Origin: Gracilinema caldarium
GTDB taxonomy: Bacteria; Spirochaetota; Spirochaetia; Treponematales; Breznakiellaceae
NCBI RefSeq assembly: GCF_029265695.1
Contig: NZ_JAJUHW010000011.1
Coordinates: forward strand, 1-64,000
DNA length: 64,000 bases
Reading direction: 5' to 3'
A program made the translations under genes and the position numbers. Numbering within the stretch: position 1 is the stretch's first letter; each line of letters starts with the position of its first letter. This document shows, in pieces, positions 42,397 to 50,948 of this stretch. The notes beneath the pieces were generated by a model that was given only the letters and a program-made list of their open reading frames with translations, did no database searches and was not told the origin of the DNA.

Positions 42397-44054
42397 TGAA
42401 CGAAATTGAAGTACGCTTTCCCGATGGTCATAGTATTAAAACCGCCTATGGGACCAGAGCTGAAACCATGCTTGAACATTTTGGGAAACAAGATTGCCCT
42501 ATTGTGGCGGTAAAGGCAAACAATGAGCTTTTTGCCCTCTCAAGCAGACTGGAGGTGAACAGCACCCTGGAACCGGTCACCTTAAATTCTTCTGAAGGTA
42601 CTTCGATATATCGTAGATCTCTTTCATTCCTGCTTGCGGTGGCTGCAAAGGAACTATTCCCGGAACGGACTTTACAGGTAGGCCATTCCTTAGGACATGG
42701 TTATTACTATAGTTTTTCTGATGAAAAAAAGCCTACTGCAGAAGAACTTAATGGCCTTTCTCAAAAAATGAAAGAACTAGTTCAAAAAAATATACCCATC
42801 CGGTTCTTTTATCTTTCCTATAGGGAAGCCCTGGAACATTTTACAAAAAACAACCAGACTGATACGGCGCTGCTTCTTGAACAGCAAAGTAAAGGAATGG
42901 TGCCGGTAAATGAATGCAATGGTTTTATCGATGTTTCCATTGCGCCATTGGTACCGAGGACCGGGCTATTAACAACCTTTGAACTTTTGGCCTATGAAAA
43001 TGGTTTTCTTCTTCGCTTTCCTCCTTCGGGTTGTTATACCAAACTGGATCCATTCGAGGATAGCCCCAAAATTTTTGCGGTGTACAAGGAATATAAAAAA
43101 TGGGGCCGGATTGTTGGAGTCCATTCGGTGGGAAACTTGAACGCCCTCATAGCAGGCAGAAAAATCAGGGAATTCATTCAAATTGCCGAAGCATTCCAGC
43201 AAAAAAAACTTGCAGAAATTGCGAATTCAATCTATGACAAACGGGAAACAGTCAAAGTCGTACTCATTGCAGGGCCATCCAGTTCAGGCAAAACAACAAC
43301 AGCCAAACGTCTTGTTATACAGCTGAGGGTTCTGGGACTCGACCCCATTCCGGTGAGCCTCGACGATTACTATGTGAACCACGACAAGACGCCCCTGGAT
43401 GAAGAAGGCAAGCCCGACTATGAATGCCTGGAAGCATTGGACGTGGAATATTTGAACGAACAATTAGTAGACCTTCTTAAGGGCAAAGAAGTAGAGATTC
43501 CCAGTTATGACTTTAAAACCGGTATGCGCAGGGAAAGCGGGGGTAAAAAAATCCAGCTGGGCCGCCGGAGCGTCCTGATTTTGGAAGGTATACACGGTCT
43601 TAATGACAAGCTTACAAGCCATATAGAACGGGACAGAAAATTCAAGCTCTATGTATCCGCCCTTACCCAGCTTAATCTGGATGACCACAACCGCATCCCC
43701 ACAAGCGACAACCGTCTTATCCGCCGCATGGTGCGGGATTATCAATTTAGGGGAAATTCTGCCGCAGGGACAATTCGTATGTGGCCCAGCGTTCAACGGG
43801 GCGAAAAAAAACATATTTTCCCCTACCAGGATACGGCGGACATCGCTTTTAATTCGGCATTGGACTATGAGCTTGCAGTCCTCAAAGTTTACGCCGAACC
43901 GCTCTTAAAATCGGTTAAGCCTACCATGAGCGAATATTCCGAAGCGGTTCGGCTCTTGGCTTTCCTAGAAAACTTTGCGCCCATTCCATCCCAATATGTG
44001 CCGAGCCAAAGTATTTTACGGGAATTTATCGGAGACAGTGAATTTAAGTACTAG
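42396..44054 (+). CDS. udk: TGS-domain uridine kinase-like nucleoside kinase
   Basis: 552 aa. Residues 1-65 form a TGS domain (VRFPDGHSIKTAYGTRAETML). About 65-270 resembles the second additional domain of threonyl-tRNA synthetase (GHSLGHGYYYSF). About 285-490 is a uridine/phosphoribulokinase-type kinase with P-loop GPSSSGKTTTAKRL, SLDDYYV and LEGIHGLND. The fusion is known in Thermotoga, Clostridia and Spirochaetes and probably phosphorylates uridine/cytidine or a related molecule. The function of the synthetase-like part is open. Its 3' end overlaps convergent fliJ by 11 nt. Confidence 0.88.
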   Translation: MNEIEVRFPDGHSIKTAYGTRAETMLEHFGKQDCPIVAVKANNELFALSSRLEVNSTLEPVTLNSSEGTSIYRRSLSFLLAVAAKELFPERTLQVGHSLGHGYYYSFSDEKKPTAEELNGLSQKMKELVQKNIPIRFFYLSYREALEHFTKNNQTDTALLLEQQSKGMVPVNECNGFIDVSIAPLVPRTGLLTTFELLAYENGFLLRFPPSGCYTKLDPFEDSPKIFAVYKEYKKWGRIVGVHSVGNLNALIAGRKIREFIQIAEAFQQKKLAEIANSIYDKRETVKVVLIAGPSSSGKTTTAKRLVIQLRVLGLDPIPVSLDDYYVNHDKTPLDEEGKPDYECLEALDVEYLNEQLVDLLKGKEVEIPSYDFKTGMRRESGGKKIQLGRRSVLILEGIHGLNDKLTSHIERDRKFKLYVSALTQLNLDDHNRIPTSDNRLIRRMVRDYQFRGNSAAGTIRMWPSVQRGEKKHIFPYQDTADIAFNSALDYELAVLKVYAEPLLKSVKPTMSEYSEAVRLLAFLENFAPIPSQYVPSQSILREFIGDSEFKY

Positions 44055-44502
44055 CATCCCCGTCGACGGTATGCTTGCGGGCCCTGGATCCGCTTGAAAT
44101 ATCGTCGACTGTTTTGATTTCTTCCAAAGAAAGCTGGTATTTGTATTCCTTATGCCGTTTTTTCTTAAGTTTATCCAAGACTTTTCGGTCCCTCGAAGCC
44201 TCTATAAAGGCTTGCCTTTTTTCTGCCACAAGAAGCTCCGCCCGGGCAGCCGCTTCGAGCAGGGCTTCCTTGGTCTTATCGAGCCGCAAAATATACATGT
44301 CCGTGGCTTGTATTTGTGCGACCGTACGGCCGGGCTTGAACCGTTCTTGGGCAGCAGCGGCCCGATCTTCCGCAAGCTTCTGCAAACGGTTTTGAATCTC
44401 CTGTAACTCTCCCATGGCTTTGGCTAAGGCAAGCTCGGCTTCCCGCTCATAATACTGCCTCAGTTCTAGGAGTTTATCCAGACTAAAACGAAAGCGTTTC
44501 AT
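44044..44502 (-). CDS. fliJ: Flagellar protein FliJ
   Basis: Cytoplasmic coiled-coil component of the flagellar type III export apparatus, 152 aa, almost wholly helical with heptad-like Ala/Glu/Leu patterns (YEREAELALAKAMGELQEIQNRL). It links the FliI ATPase ring to the export gate. ATG at 44502 overlaps the fliI stop (TGATG); the preceding TTG is in frame but unlikely. Confidence 0.88.
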   Translation of the reverse strand: MKRFRFSLDKLLELRQYYEREAELALAKAMGELQEIQNRLQKLAEDRAAAAQERFKPGRTVAQIQATDMYILRLDKTKEALLEAAARAELLVAEKRQAFIEASRDRKVLDKLKKKRHKEYKYQLSLEEIKTVDDISSGSRARKHTVDGDAST

Positions 44503-45854
44503 CAATATACACCCAGCTCATCATCTGGAATCTGCATATTAGCCAGGTTTCCCATGGCTTGGAGTGTTTCCTTTATGTTGTTTTTTTCTTCTACCGCTTG
44601 AATCAAGAATGCGTCGATGGCGCTTTTTTTTGCAATTGCTTCGTCTATGGCCGGATTGCTGCCCGCTTTATAAGCGCCAACATCGATCAGGTCCTCTGCT
44701 TCCGCATAGGTTGCAAGGAGGCGTCTGATATAACCTCCTGCTTTTCTACTTACTGGCCCTGCCACGACCGGCGCAAGCCGCGACACACTGGCAAGCACAT
44801 CTATCGCTGGATAATGGTACCGTTCAGCAAGCCTGCGGGACAGAACCATGTGGCCGTCCAGAATTCCTCGGACCGTATCCGCAATAGGCTCATCCATATC
44901 GTCCCCATCTACCAGAATGGTATAGAAACCGGTAATGGTACCCCGGTCGCTGGTACCGCAACGTTCAAGGAGTTTTGGCATGGAATCGAACACACTGGGA
45001 GGATAGCCCCGGGTAGCGGGAGGTTCACCGATGGCGAGGCCAATTTCACGCTGGGCCCGGGCAAAGCGGGTAACAGAGTCGAAAAGGAGCATCACATCCA
45101 GGCCCTGGTCCCGAAAATATTCGGCCACCGCGGTAGCCACATAGGCACCCCGCAGGCGAGCCAGGGGCGGAGCACTGGAAGGAGAAACCACAATAACCGA
45201 CCGGGCAAGACCTTCTGGGCCCAAGTCATTGGCAATAAAATCGTTTACTTCCCTGCCCCGCTCGCCAATAAGGGCGACCACATTAACATCCGCATTGGTG
45301 TTCCGGGCAATCATGCCGAGCAGGGTGGACTTACCCACGCCTGACCCGGCAAAGATACCCATCCGCTGTCCCTTGCCAACCGGCAATAGTCCGTCGATTG
45401 CCCGCACACCGGTCACTATACGCTCCGTAATGCGCTTCCGTTTGAGCGGATTGGGCGGATCTGCCTGGGCCGGATAGTAGAGAGGAGCTTCGATATCGCC
45501 CTTGTCATCGGTAGGCTTACCAAGAGCATCAAGAACCCTTCCGAGTAGCTTATTGCTTACCGGTACAGAAAGGAGCTCCCCGGTCGAAACGACACGGTTT
45601 CCCACTTCTATACCCGCTGTTTCATCATATGCCATAAGCTGAACCGTTTCGCCGCGGAGCCCCACTACTTCCGCCCGTATAACACCGCGGCCCTTAGGGG
45701 CATAAATCCTGCACACTTCGCCGATAATTGCCTGGGGCCCCCTGCTTTCTATAAGCAGTCCCTGGACACGGGTAACATGACCTACGCACTTTATGGGATC
45801 GATCTGATCGGTAGCTTCGATATATTTGGTAAGAATTGAATCCAGCGCTGCCAT
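44502..45854 (-). CDS. fliI: Flagellum-specific ATPase FliI
   Basis: 450-aa hexameric ATPase of flagellar export, related to F1 beta. Walker A GSGVGKSTLL is near residue 170, followed by ALIGERGREVNDFI and a Walker B (VMLLFDSVTRFA). EPPATRGYPPSVFDSMPKLLERCG is the family signature. ATG at 45854 (MAALDSILTK) lies 6 nt after AAGAGG; the longer frame from 45965 only reads back into fliH. Confidence 0.96.
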   Translation of the reverse strand: MAALDSILTKYIEATDQIDPIKCVGHVTRVQGLLIESRGPQAIIGEVCRIYAPKGRGVIRAEVVGLRGETVQLMAYDETAGIEVGNRVVSTGELLSVPVSNKLLGRVLDALGKPTDDKGDIEAPLYYPAQADPPNPLKRKRITERIVTGVRAIDGLLPVGKGQRMGIFAGSGVGKSTLLGMIARNTNADVNVVALIGERGREVNDFIANDLGPEGLARSVIVVSPSSAPPLARLRGAYVATAVAEYFRDQGLDVMLLFDSVTRFARAQREIGLAIGEPPATRGYPPSVFDSMPKLLERCGTSDRGTITGFYTILVDGDDMDEPIADTVRGILDGHMVLSRRLAERYHYPAIDVLASVSRLAPVVAGPVSRKAGGYIRRLLATYAEAEDLIDVGAYKAGSNPAIDEAIAKKSAIDAFLIQAVEEKNNIKETLQAMGNLANMQIPDDELGVY

Positions 45855-45864
45855 ATGAAGCCTC

Positions 45865-46815
45865 TTACCGTTCGTCGATCGGAGCGGTCCGGGCTTTTGC
45901 TCGGATAGGAGAAATTTCCAGTATTTTTTGCTCCAGTTCGGCCAGCTGACTCGAAATTCGTGCATCTATTTCGCCAAAATCGGTCTCGATTATGCAGCCG
46001 CCCCGGTCCACCGAAGAATCTTCCACAACCTGGATATTCTTTACCCCTTCTATGAGCTGTATAAAATCTTTTATGTGTTCAGTGGTAAGTTTGAGGTCAT
46101 CCACATTGACACGGATAATGATATCGCCCCGGCCTTTTACCTTTCTGAGGGCCTGGACTACATTGGATACCACCACATTGCGCTGGTTTTCGGAAATAAC
46201 CTTTATAACCTTGCGGGCAATCAGGAGCACCAGATCTACGATTTGCTGCTCTGTTTCGGCTAGAATTTCTGCCCGTTTATCCTGGGCTCGCTCCAGAATT
46301 TGATGGGCCCGTTCGACCAGGCGCTGAACCTCTGCTCGGCCTTCTGCATAACCAGCTTCGCGGCCGGCGGCAAAGCCAGCTGCCTCAGCTTCTTTTCGTT
46401 CCTTTTCAAAGGCCTGCTGGGCCGCCAGTTCTATCTCCTGGGCCTTTCGTTTTGCTTCGGCTATGATTCGTTCAGCTTCGTCCTCGGCCTGGCGGCGAAG
46501 CTGTTGGGCCTGATCGGTCTTTCGTTTTACTTCCTGAAAAGCCGCAGCCTCCGCTTCTTTAATGATAGCCTCGGCCTCAGCCTTGGCTGCATTAATCATA
46601 GCAGCCTTTTCCTGTTCCCACTGAACCTTAAAAGCCTCAGCTTCCCGCCTGAGATCATCGGCGGTCGGTCCCTGGTAATCTTCAAATTCCTCTAAATTTT
46701 GAACCTCTTCTTCCTTTTGTGACTGGAATGACTGATTCATCTTCTGAGGAACATCAAGTACAACAGGTTTGTTGCTGACCAGCACCTCTCCGGGCCTAAA
46801 AACCGCCTTGGCCAT
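45865..46815 (-). CDS. fliH: Flagellar assembly protein FliH
   Basis: 316-aa regulator of FliI. A long, highly charged helical region (about 50-170, AAAEAEAIIKEAEAAAFQEVKRKTD type) precedes a conserved C-terminal domain (VDLVLLIARKVIKVI, IIRVNVDDLKL, VEDSSVDRGGCIIETDFGEIDAR). The small-x3-small pattern within GFAAGREAGYAEGRAEV is typical of FliH/YscL. It starts 3 nt after fliG. Confidence 0.93.
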   Translation of the reverse strand: MAKAVFRPGEVLVSNKPVVLDVPQKMNQSFQSQKEEEVQNLEEFEDYQGPTADDLRREAEAFKVQWEQEKAAMINAAKAEAEAIIKEAEAAAFQEVKRKTDQAQQLRRQAEDEAERIIAEAKRKAQEIELAAQQAFEKERKEAEAAGFAAGREAGYAEGRAEVQRLVERAHQILERAQDKRAEILAETEQQIVDLVLLIARKVIKVISENQRNVVVSNVVQALRKVKGRGDIIIRVNVDDLKLTTEHIKDFIQLIEGVKNIQVVEDSSVDRGGCIIETDFGEIDARISSQLAELEQKILEISPIRAKARTAPIDER

Positions 46816-46818
46816 ATA

Positions 46819-47892
46819 TTACACCACCAGTTCGTCTTCGCCAGAGCGGGCGACCACAATTTCACCAGTATCCTCAAGATGCCGGATGATAGATACAATT
46901 TTCTGCTGTGCCTCTTCCACGTCCTTAAGCCGGATGGGGCCCATATACTCCATGTCTTCCTTAAGCATGCCAGCAGCCCGTTTGGACATGTTCCTGAATA
47001 TCTTGTCCTGAACTTCTGTATCCACCGACTTGAGAGCCTTGGCAAGTTCCTGTGAATCCACTTCCCGGAGTACCTTCTGAATAGCCCGGTCGTCCAGCAT
47101 AACAATATCTTCGAATACGAACATGCGCTTTTTAATCTCTTCCGCAAGTTCTGGGTCTTCGTCTTCCAGAGCTTCGATTATTTGTTTTTCGCTGGAACGG
47201 TCTACCAGGTTCAGGATCTCTACAATACTTTCTACACCGCCTGCCGCGGTATAGTCTTCGCTGGACAGGGTAGAAAGTTTCTTTTCAAGAACCCGTTCTA
47301 CTTCCCGCAAAACTTCCGGACTTGTCCGGTCCATGGTTGCAATTCGGCGGGCCACATCGCTCTGAACCTCATGGGGGAGACTTTGTAAAATAATAGAGGC
47401 CTTATTCGGTTCTAGGTATGCTAAAATCAACGCAATAGTTTGGGGATGTTCCTGCTGAATAAAGTTAAGCAAGTGGGCTGGGTCTGTTCTCCGGATAAAA
47501 TCGAAGGGCCGGACCTGCAGGCTGCTTGTCAGTCGGTTTATAATATCGATAGCCTTCTGGCTGCCCAGAGATTTTTCCAGAAGCTCCCGGGCATAGTCTA
47601 TACCACCGGTGGTAATGAACTCGCTGGCCATCATGAGTTCCTGGAACTCCATGAGGATTGCGTCCTTCTGTTCCGGTTCAATCGTTTCAAGCCGAGCGAT
47701 TTCAAAGGTAAGGGTTTCTATTTCATCTTCCCGCAGATGTTTAAAGATTTCCGCAGAAATTTCAGACCCAATGGTAACCAAAAAAATGGCTGCCTTTTGC
47801 CGGCCCGTGAGTTCCTTGTTGGTTTTACTTTTTTTGCCGCTCCCGGCTGCCGCTGGAGATGTGGCAGCGGCCGGCGACGTTGTCTTTGCCAT
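46819..47892 (-). CDS. fliG: Flagellar motor switch protein FliG
   Basis: 357-aa rotor protein that meets the MotA stator. An N-terminal Ala/Ser/Lys-rich extension of about 30 residues precedes the FliG N domain (LTGRQKAAIFLVTIG). The middle domain has the EHPQTIALILAYL motif, and the C-terminal domain has FVFEDIVMLDDRAIQKVLREVDSQELAKAL with the torque-helix charges. Spirochetes often have two FliG; this is the one linked to fliF, the switch-active form (FliG2 in my recollection). Confidence 0.95.
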   Translation of the reverse strand: MAKTTSPAAATSPAAAGSGKKSKTNKELTGRQKAAIFLVTIGSEISAEIFKHLREDEIETLTFEIARLETIEPEQKDAILMEFQELMMASEFITTGGIDYARELLEKSLGSQKAIDIINRLTSSLQVRPFDFIRRTDPAHLLNFIQQEHPQTIALILAYLEPNKASIILQSLPHEVQSDVARRIATMDRTSPEVLREVERVLEKKLSTLSSEDYTAAGGVESIVEILNLVDRSSEKQIIEALEDEDPELAEEIKKRMFVFEDIVMLDDRAIQKVLREVDSQELAKALKSVDTEVQDKIFRNMSKRAAGMLKEDMEYMGPIRLKDVEEAQQKIVSIIRHLEDTGEIVVARSGEDELVV

Positions 47893-47895
47893 TCC

Positions 47896-49602
47896 CTATT
47901 CCTCCAGTAGCCAGGTACGGATAAGCTGTGCCACGTCTTCAGGATGTTCCTTGGCCATATTGATTGCATTTTCCTGCAATTCAAGCCGCTTCCGCTCTTC
48001 CACAGACATAGACACTTCCACGCCTTCCTCTTCGGCCTGCCGCAAAGCGCTTTCCCGCATCATCTGGTGCTGGCGTGAAAGCTCTTCTTCCCTCAGGCGC
48101 CGCCGTCGTTCCAATTCTCTGGAAACAAGACGGAAAATCAGGAAGGATACGAGCAGAACCGTAATCCCAACCAGCAACAGTAACATGGTAACCTGGAATT
48201 GCCGTTGCCGCAAGAAGGCCGCATCCTCTTCCGCAAACTGCTTAGTCCGATCAAACTGTATGTTTTGAACGGTTACCGAATCTCCGCGGCTCCGGTTAAA
48301 CCCGATAGCATCCTGCACGAGAGCTTGTGCCTTTTTTAGCTCTTCATCGGGAATAGGGATATATTCCCGTTCAATGCTATTTTCCTTATTAATAATCGGT
48401 TCGCCTTTTTCGTTATATTTCACTTTCCAACGACCGTCGATGTTGACCGAAACAGTAACCCGGTTAATCGTGGGACTCCGATCTTCTTGGATTTGTCGCT
48501 TGTTAATTTCTTCGTTCTGGGTAAGGGTTTGCTGTTCTACTTTGCCATACAGATTCGACATATCCTTAAAAGCCGGCGGTGTCTGGCCTTCCACACCGGC
48601 AGGACCTTCAGGATTAAAGCCCGTGCCTTCCCACTTGGTAGAACTGGTGCTCTGGGACCGGGTGATGGACTTAACAACCTCTGAGTCATCGTAGGGAGTA
48701 TCAGGATTATCTGGCTTTATGGTGATGGGGAAAAACTCTTCGGTCTGGATTGCCTTTTTAGACATATCCATTTCAATTTTAATATTCAGATCCCGTACGC
48801 GGTCAGGAGTATAGATCTGCTGGAGCGCTTTTAGAACACTCGCTCGGTATTGGGCTTCCAATGATTGGATAAGCCGCTGTTCCCGTTTAGAAAGTTCAAG
48901 CCGATCCAAATCCTGCATGCCTGCAAAATCATTCAGGACGAGACCATTCTGGTCAGTAATAACGATATTTTCATCCGTGAGCCCTTCCACGGCGAATTTC
49001 AGGATTTTCTGAATACCCTCAATCTTTTTACGATTTGTAGCAATATCACTGCCCGGCCGGGGGGTAATAATAACGCTGGCGGTAACTGGATTCTGATCTG
49101 CTTGAAACAGCTGCCGCTCCGGCATAACAATAGTTACGTTCGCATCATCTACATCATCCAGAGCTTTAACATGTTCGGTGACCATTTGAGTGATGGCCCG
49201 CCTCAGGTTAACGTTCCGTTCAAAATCGGTAATCGTCCACCGGTCCCGGTCAAAAATGGCCCACGGGTCGGTTCCGCTTGGGATGAGGTCTTCACGAATT
49301 AAAATGGATCTTAGCCGGCGGGCGGTTTTTTCATCACTTACCATGATTACGCCCGTGGACGAAACAGAGGTTTTTACACCCTCTTCGTTTATGCGGGTAA
49401 TAATCCGGTCCCGGGCTGTTTCGTCTTTAATGGGGGCGTCTATAATCGGTACCATAGTAGGAGTAGCCGAAACTCGTACCATCACCACGATCGCCACGAG
49501 GGCGGCCACGACAATACCGATGAGGATAAGCCGTTGGACCAGGGTCCACTTACCCCACAGGGTCTTAATCTGTTCAATAAACTTTTGCAGCCATTCGTTC
49601 AT
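47896..49602 (-). CDS. fliF: Flagellar MS-ring protein FliF
   Basis: 568-aa inner-membrane ring protein. Transmembrane helices lie near 25-45 (LILIGIVVAALVAIVVMV) and 440-460 (VTMLLLLVGITVLLVSFLIF). Between them are ring-building domains with the YscJ/FliF pattern (LIPSGTDPWAIFDRDRW, RAITQMVTEHVKALDDVDDANVTIVMPE). The C-terminal tail (PEDVAQLIRTWLLEE) binds FliG. ATG at 49602 follows GGGAGGGG. Confidence 0.95.
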   Translation of the reverse strand: MNEWLQKFIEQIKTLWGKWTLVQRLILIGIVVAALVAIVVMVRVSATPTMVPIIDAPIKDETARDRIITRINEEGVKTSVSSTGVIMVSDEKTARRLRSILIREDLIPSGTDPWAIFDRDRWTITDFERNVNLRRAITQMVTEHVKALDDVDDANVTIVMPERQLFQADQNPVTASVIITPRPGSDIATNRKKIEGIQKILKFAVEGLTDENIVITDQNGLVLNDFAGMQDLDRLELSKREQRLIQSLEAQYRASVLKALQQIYTPDRVRDLNIKIEMDMSKKAIQTEEFFPITIKPDNPDTPYDDSEVVKSITRSQSTSSTKWEGTGFNPEGPAGVEGQTPPAFKDMSNLYGKVEQQTLTQNEEINKRQIQEDRSPTINRVTVSVNIDGRWKVKYNEKGEPIINKENSIEREYIPIPDEELKKAQALVQDAIGFNRSRGDSVTVQNIQFDRTKQFAEEDAAFLRQRQFQVTMLLLLVGITVLLVSFLIFRLVSRELERRRRLREEELSRQHQMMRESALRQAEEEGVEVSMSVEERKRLELQENAINMAKEHPEDVAQLIRTWLLEE

Positions 49603-49631
49603 GTTCCCCTCCCCAGAAGAACCTTACGCTC

Positions 49632-50009
49632 TTACCGTGTATTTATTATCTCTTTCCATCCTTTTACGATCCTGTCCAGCACTGTGCGGGTAATATTGAG
49701 GGAAAGATTAGCCTTTGCCATTGCTATCGTAACATCATGGGGATCCACCGAATCGGGGTCGGTCACCATGGTTTCCATAAGGTCAGTAGACAAATTCTGA
49801 TCCGCATTTACCGAATCCAGTGCTTTAAGCATCGCATCCTCAAAGGATCCGCTCCTGAGTACCGCTTCTGCTCCGACCTTATTCCCAAGTTCGGAAAGGG
49901 CAGTACCGCTTGCCTGATACTGACCGGTCATGGGGACCAGGTGCCGGGGATTAGTAACCGCCATAGGAATTTTGTCGCCGCTTACCAGTTCTGGCTTATA
50001 TATGGTCAT
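49632..50009 (-). CDS. fliE: Flagellar hook-basal body protein FliE
   Basis: 125-aa adapter between the MS ring and the rod. The conserved C-terminal helix is present (SFEDAMLKALDSVNADQNLSTDLMETMVTDPDSVDPHDVTIAMAKANLSLNITRTVLDRIVKGWKEI in pattern; typical pieces are VDPHDVTIAMAKA and LDRIVKGWKEI). It starts 3 nt after flgC. Confidence 0.93.
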   Translation of the reverse strand: MTIYKPELVSGDKIPMAVTNPRHLVPMTGQYQASGTALSELGNKVGAEAVLRSGSFEDAMLKALDSVNADQNLSTDLMETMVTDPDSVDPHDVTIAMAKANLSLNITRTVLDRIVKGWKEIINTR

Positions 50010-50012
50010 CTA

Positions 50013-50471
50013 TTACCTCCCCCCGATTTCCAGGGCTTTCATAAACATCGCTTTTGAACCGTTCACAATTGCCGCGTTCGCTTCATAGGCCCGGGATGCG
50101 GCGATGAGATCTACCATTTCGGTAACTATATTTACGTTCGGCATTTCCACATACCCAGCTCGCGGACCGGTCTTTATTGCGTCCGGATGGGTAGGATCAT
50201 ACACAAGCCGGGGCTTAGAATCGTCTTTTTCTACGGTGACAACCCGGACACCCTTTCCAACACCGCCGTCCATCATGTCCGGCAAAAAGGGTGACCGCCA
50301 ATAGGGCTGCTCGGTACGGGGCCTTAAAATAACCCGACTTCTCCGAAATGGTCCCCCTTCTGCAGTCCTCGTGGTGGAAGCATTGGCGATATTGTCCGCT
50401 ATTACATCAGAGCGGAGCCGTTCGGCGGTCATACCGCTGGCGGCAATATTAATTGAACTAAACAATCCCAT
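50013..50471 (-). CDS. flgC: Flagellar basal-body rod protein FlgC
   Basis: 152-aa proximal rod protein. The N-terminal rod signature (FSSINIAASGMTAERLRSDVIADNIANA) and the C-terminal coiled-coil (VNIVTEMVDLIAASRAYEANAA) are intact. Exported by the flagellar type III system, so it has no signal peptide. It lies 9 nt after flgB. Confidence 0.95.
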   Translation of the reverse strand: MGLFSSINIAASGMTAERLRSDVIADNIANASTTRTAEGGPFRRSRVILRPRTEQPYWRSPFLPDMMDGGVGKGVRVVTVEKDDSKPRLVYDPTHPDAIKTGPRAGYVEMPNVNIVTEMVDLIAASRAYEANAAIVNGSKAMFMKALEIGGR

Positions 50472-50480
50472 AGCTTACTC

Positions 50481-50900
50481 CTACCTCAGGACCAGGTTGA
50501 TCTGGCCGAACTCAAAGGTTTGAGCCTGGGCCATGAGGGTATACATGAGCTGGTTCTGCACCGAAAGCATCATTTCCTCTTCCGGATCCACATTGTTGCC
50601 ATTGTTTTTCGAAGTTGTCACATAATCCAGAACACGGCGGGGCTGTACTTCCCGGTAATCCCGTTCACGCCAGTTGGGAATGTGTTTAGGATCGGTCAGG
50701 GTGAGTTCAAGGGCCGGCTTGTTTTTTGCCGAATCTAAAGCCCTTTTCAGTTCGCTCTCGAAGTTTACGACAGAACGCTTAAAGTTGGGGACATCCGCAT
50801 TTGCAATATTGTTGGCAATCACATCCCTGCGGACAAGACTCGCATCCATAGCTCGATGCAGGATATCCACAGTCTTGGTAAAATCATTGGAAATGTTCAT
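50481..50900 (-). CDS. flgB: Flagellar basal-body rod protein FlgB
   Basis: 139-aa proximal rod protein, with the rod signature ALDASLVRRDVIANNIANADVPNFKR replaced here by AMDASLVRRDVIANNIANADVPNFK. It is the first gene of the flgB-flgC-fliE-F-G-H-I-J block. ATG at 50900 follows GGGGG by 6 nt. A sigma-28-type promoter lies just upstream, so the block can be transcribed apart from the division genes. Confidence 0.95.
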   Translation of the reverse strand: MNISNDFTKTVDILHRAMDASLVRRDVIANNIANADVPNFKRSVVNFESELKRALDSAKNKPALELTLTDPKHIPNWRERDYREVQPRRVLDYVTTSKNNGNNVDPEEEMMLSVQNQLMYTLMAQAQTFEFGQINLVLR

Positions 50901-50920
50901 CCACTACCCCCTACTCACAT

Positions 50921-50948
50921 TCATCGGCAAAAAAGATGACCCTCTTTA
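50921..50948 (-). promoter_or_regulatory. Sigma-28-type promoter of the flgB operon
   Basis: On the minus strand TAAA (50948-50945), 16 nt, GCCGATGA (50928-50921), close to the flagellar sigma consensus TAAA-N15-GCCGATAA. The TAAA begins with the hslU stop codon TAA. The start should be some 7 nt further on. Confidence 0.65.

Noticed and set aside
47609-48268. 219-aa open frame on the plus strand across fliG and fliF
   Set aside because: Antisense shadow; spans the junction of two real genes and is Ser/Arg-rich.
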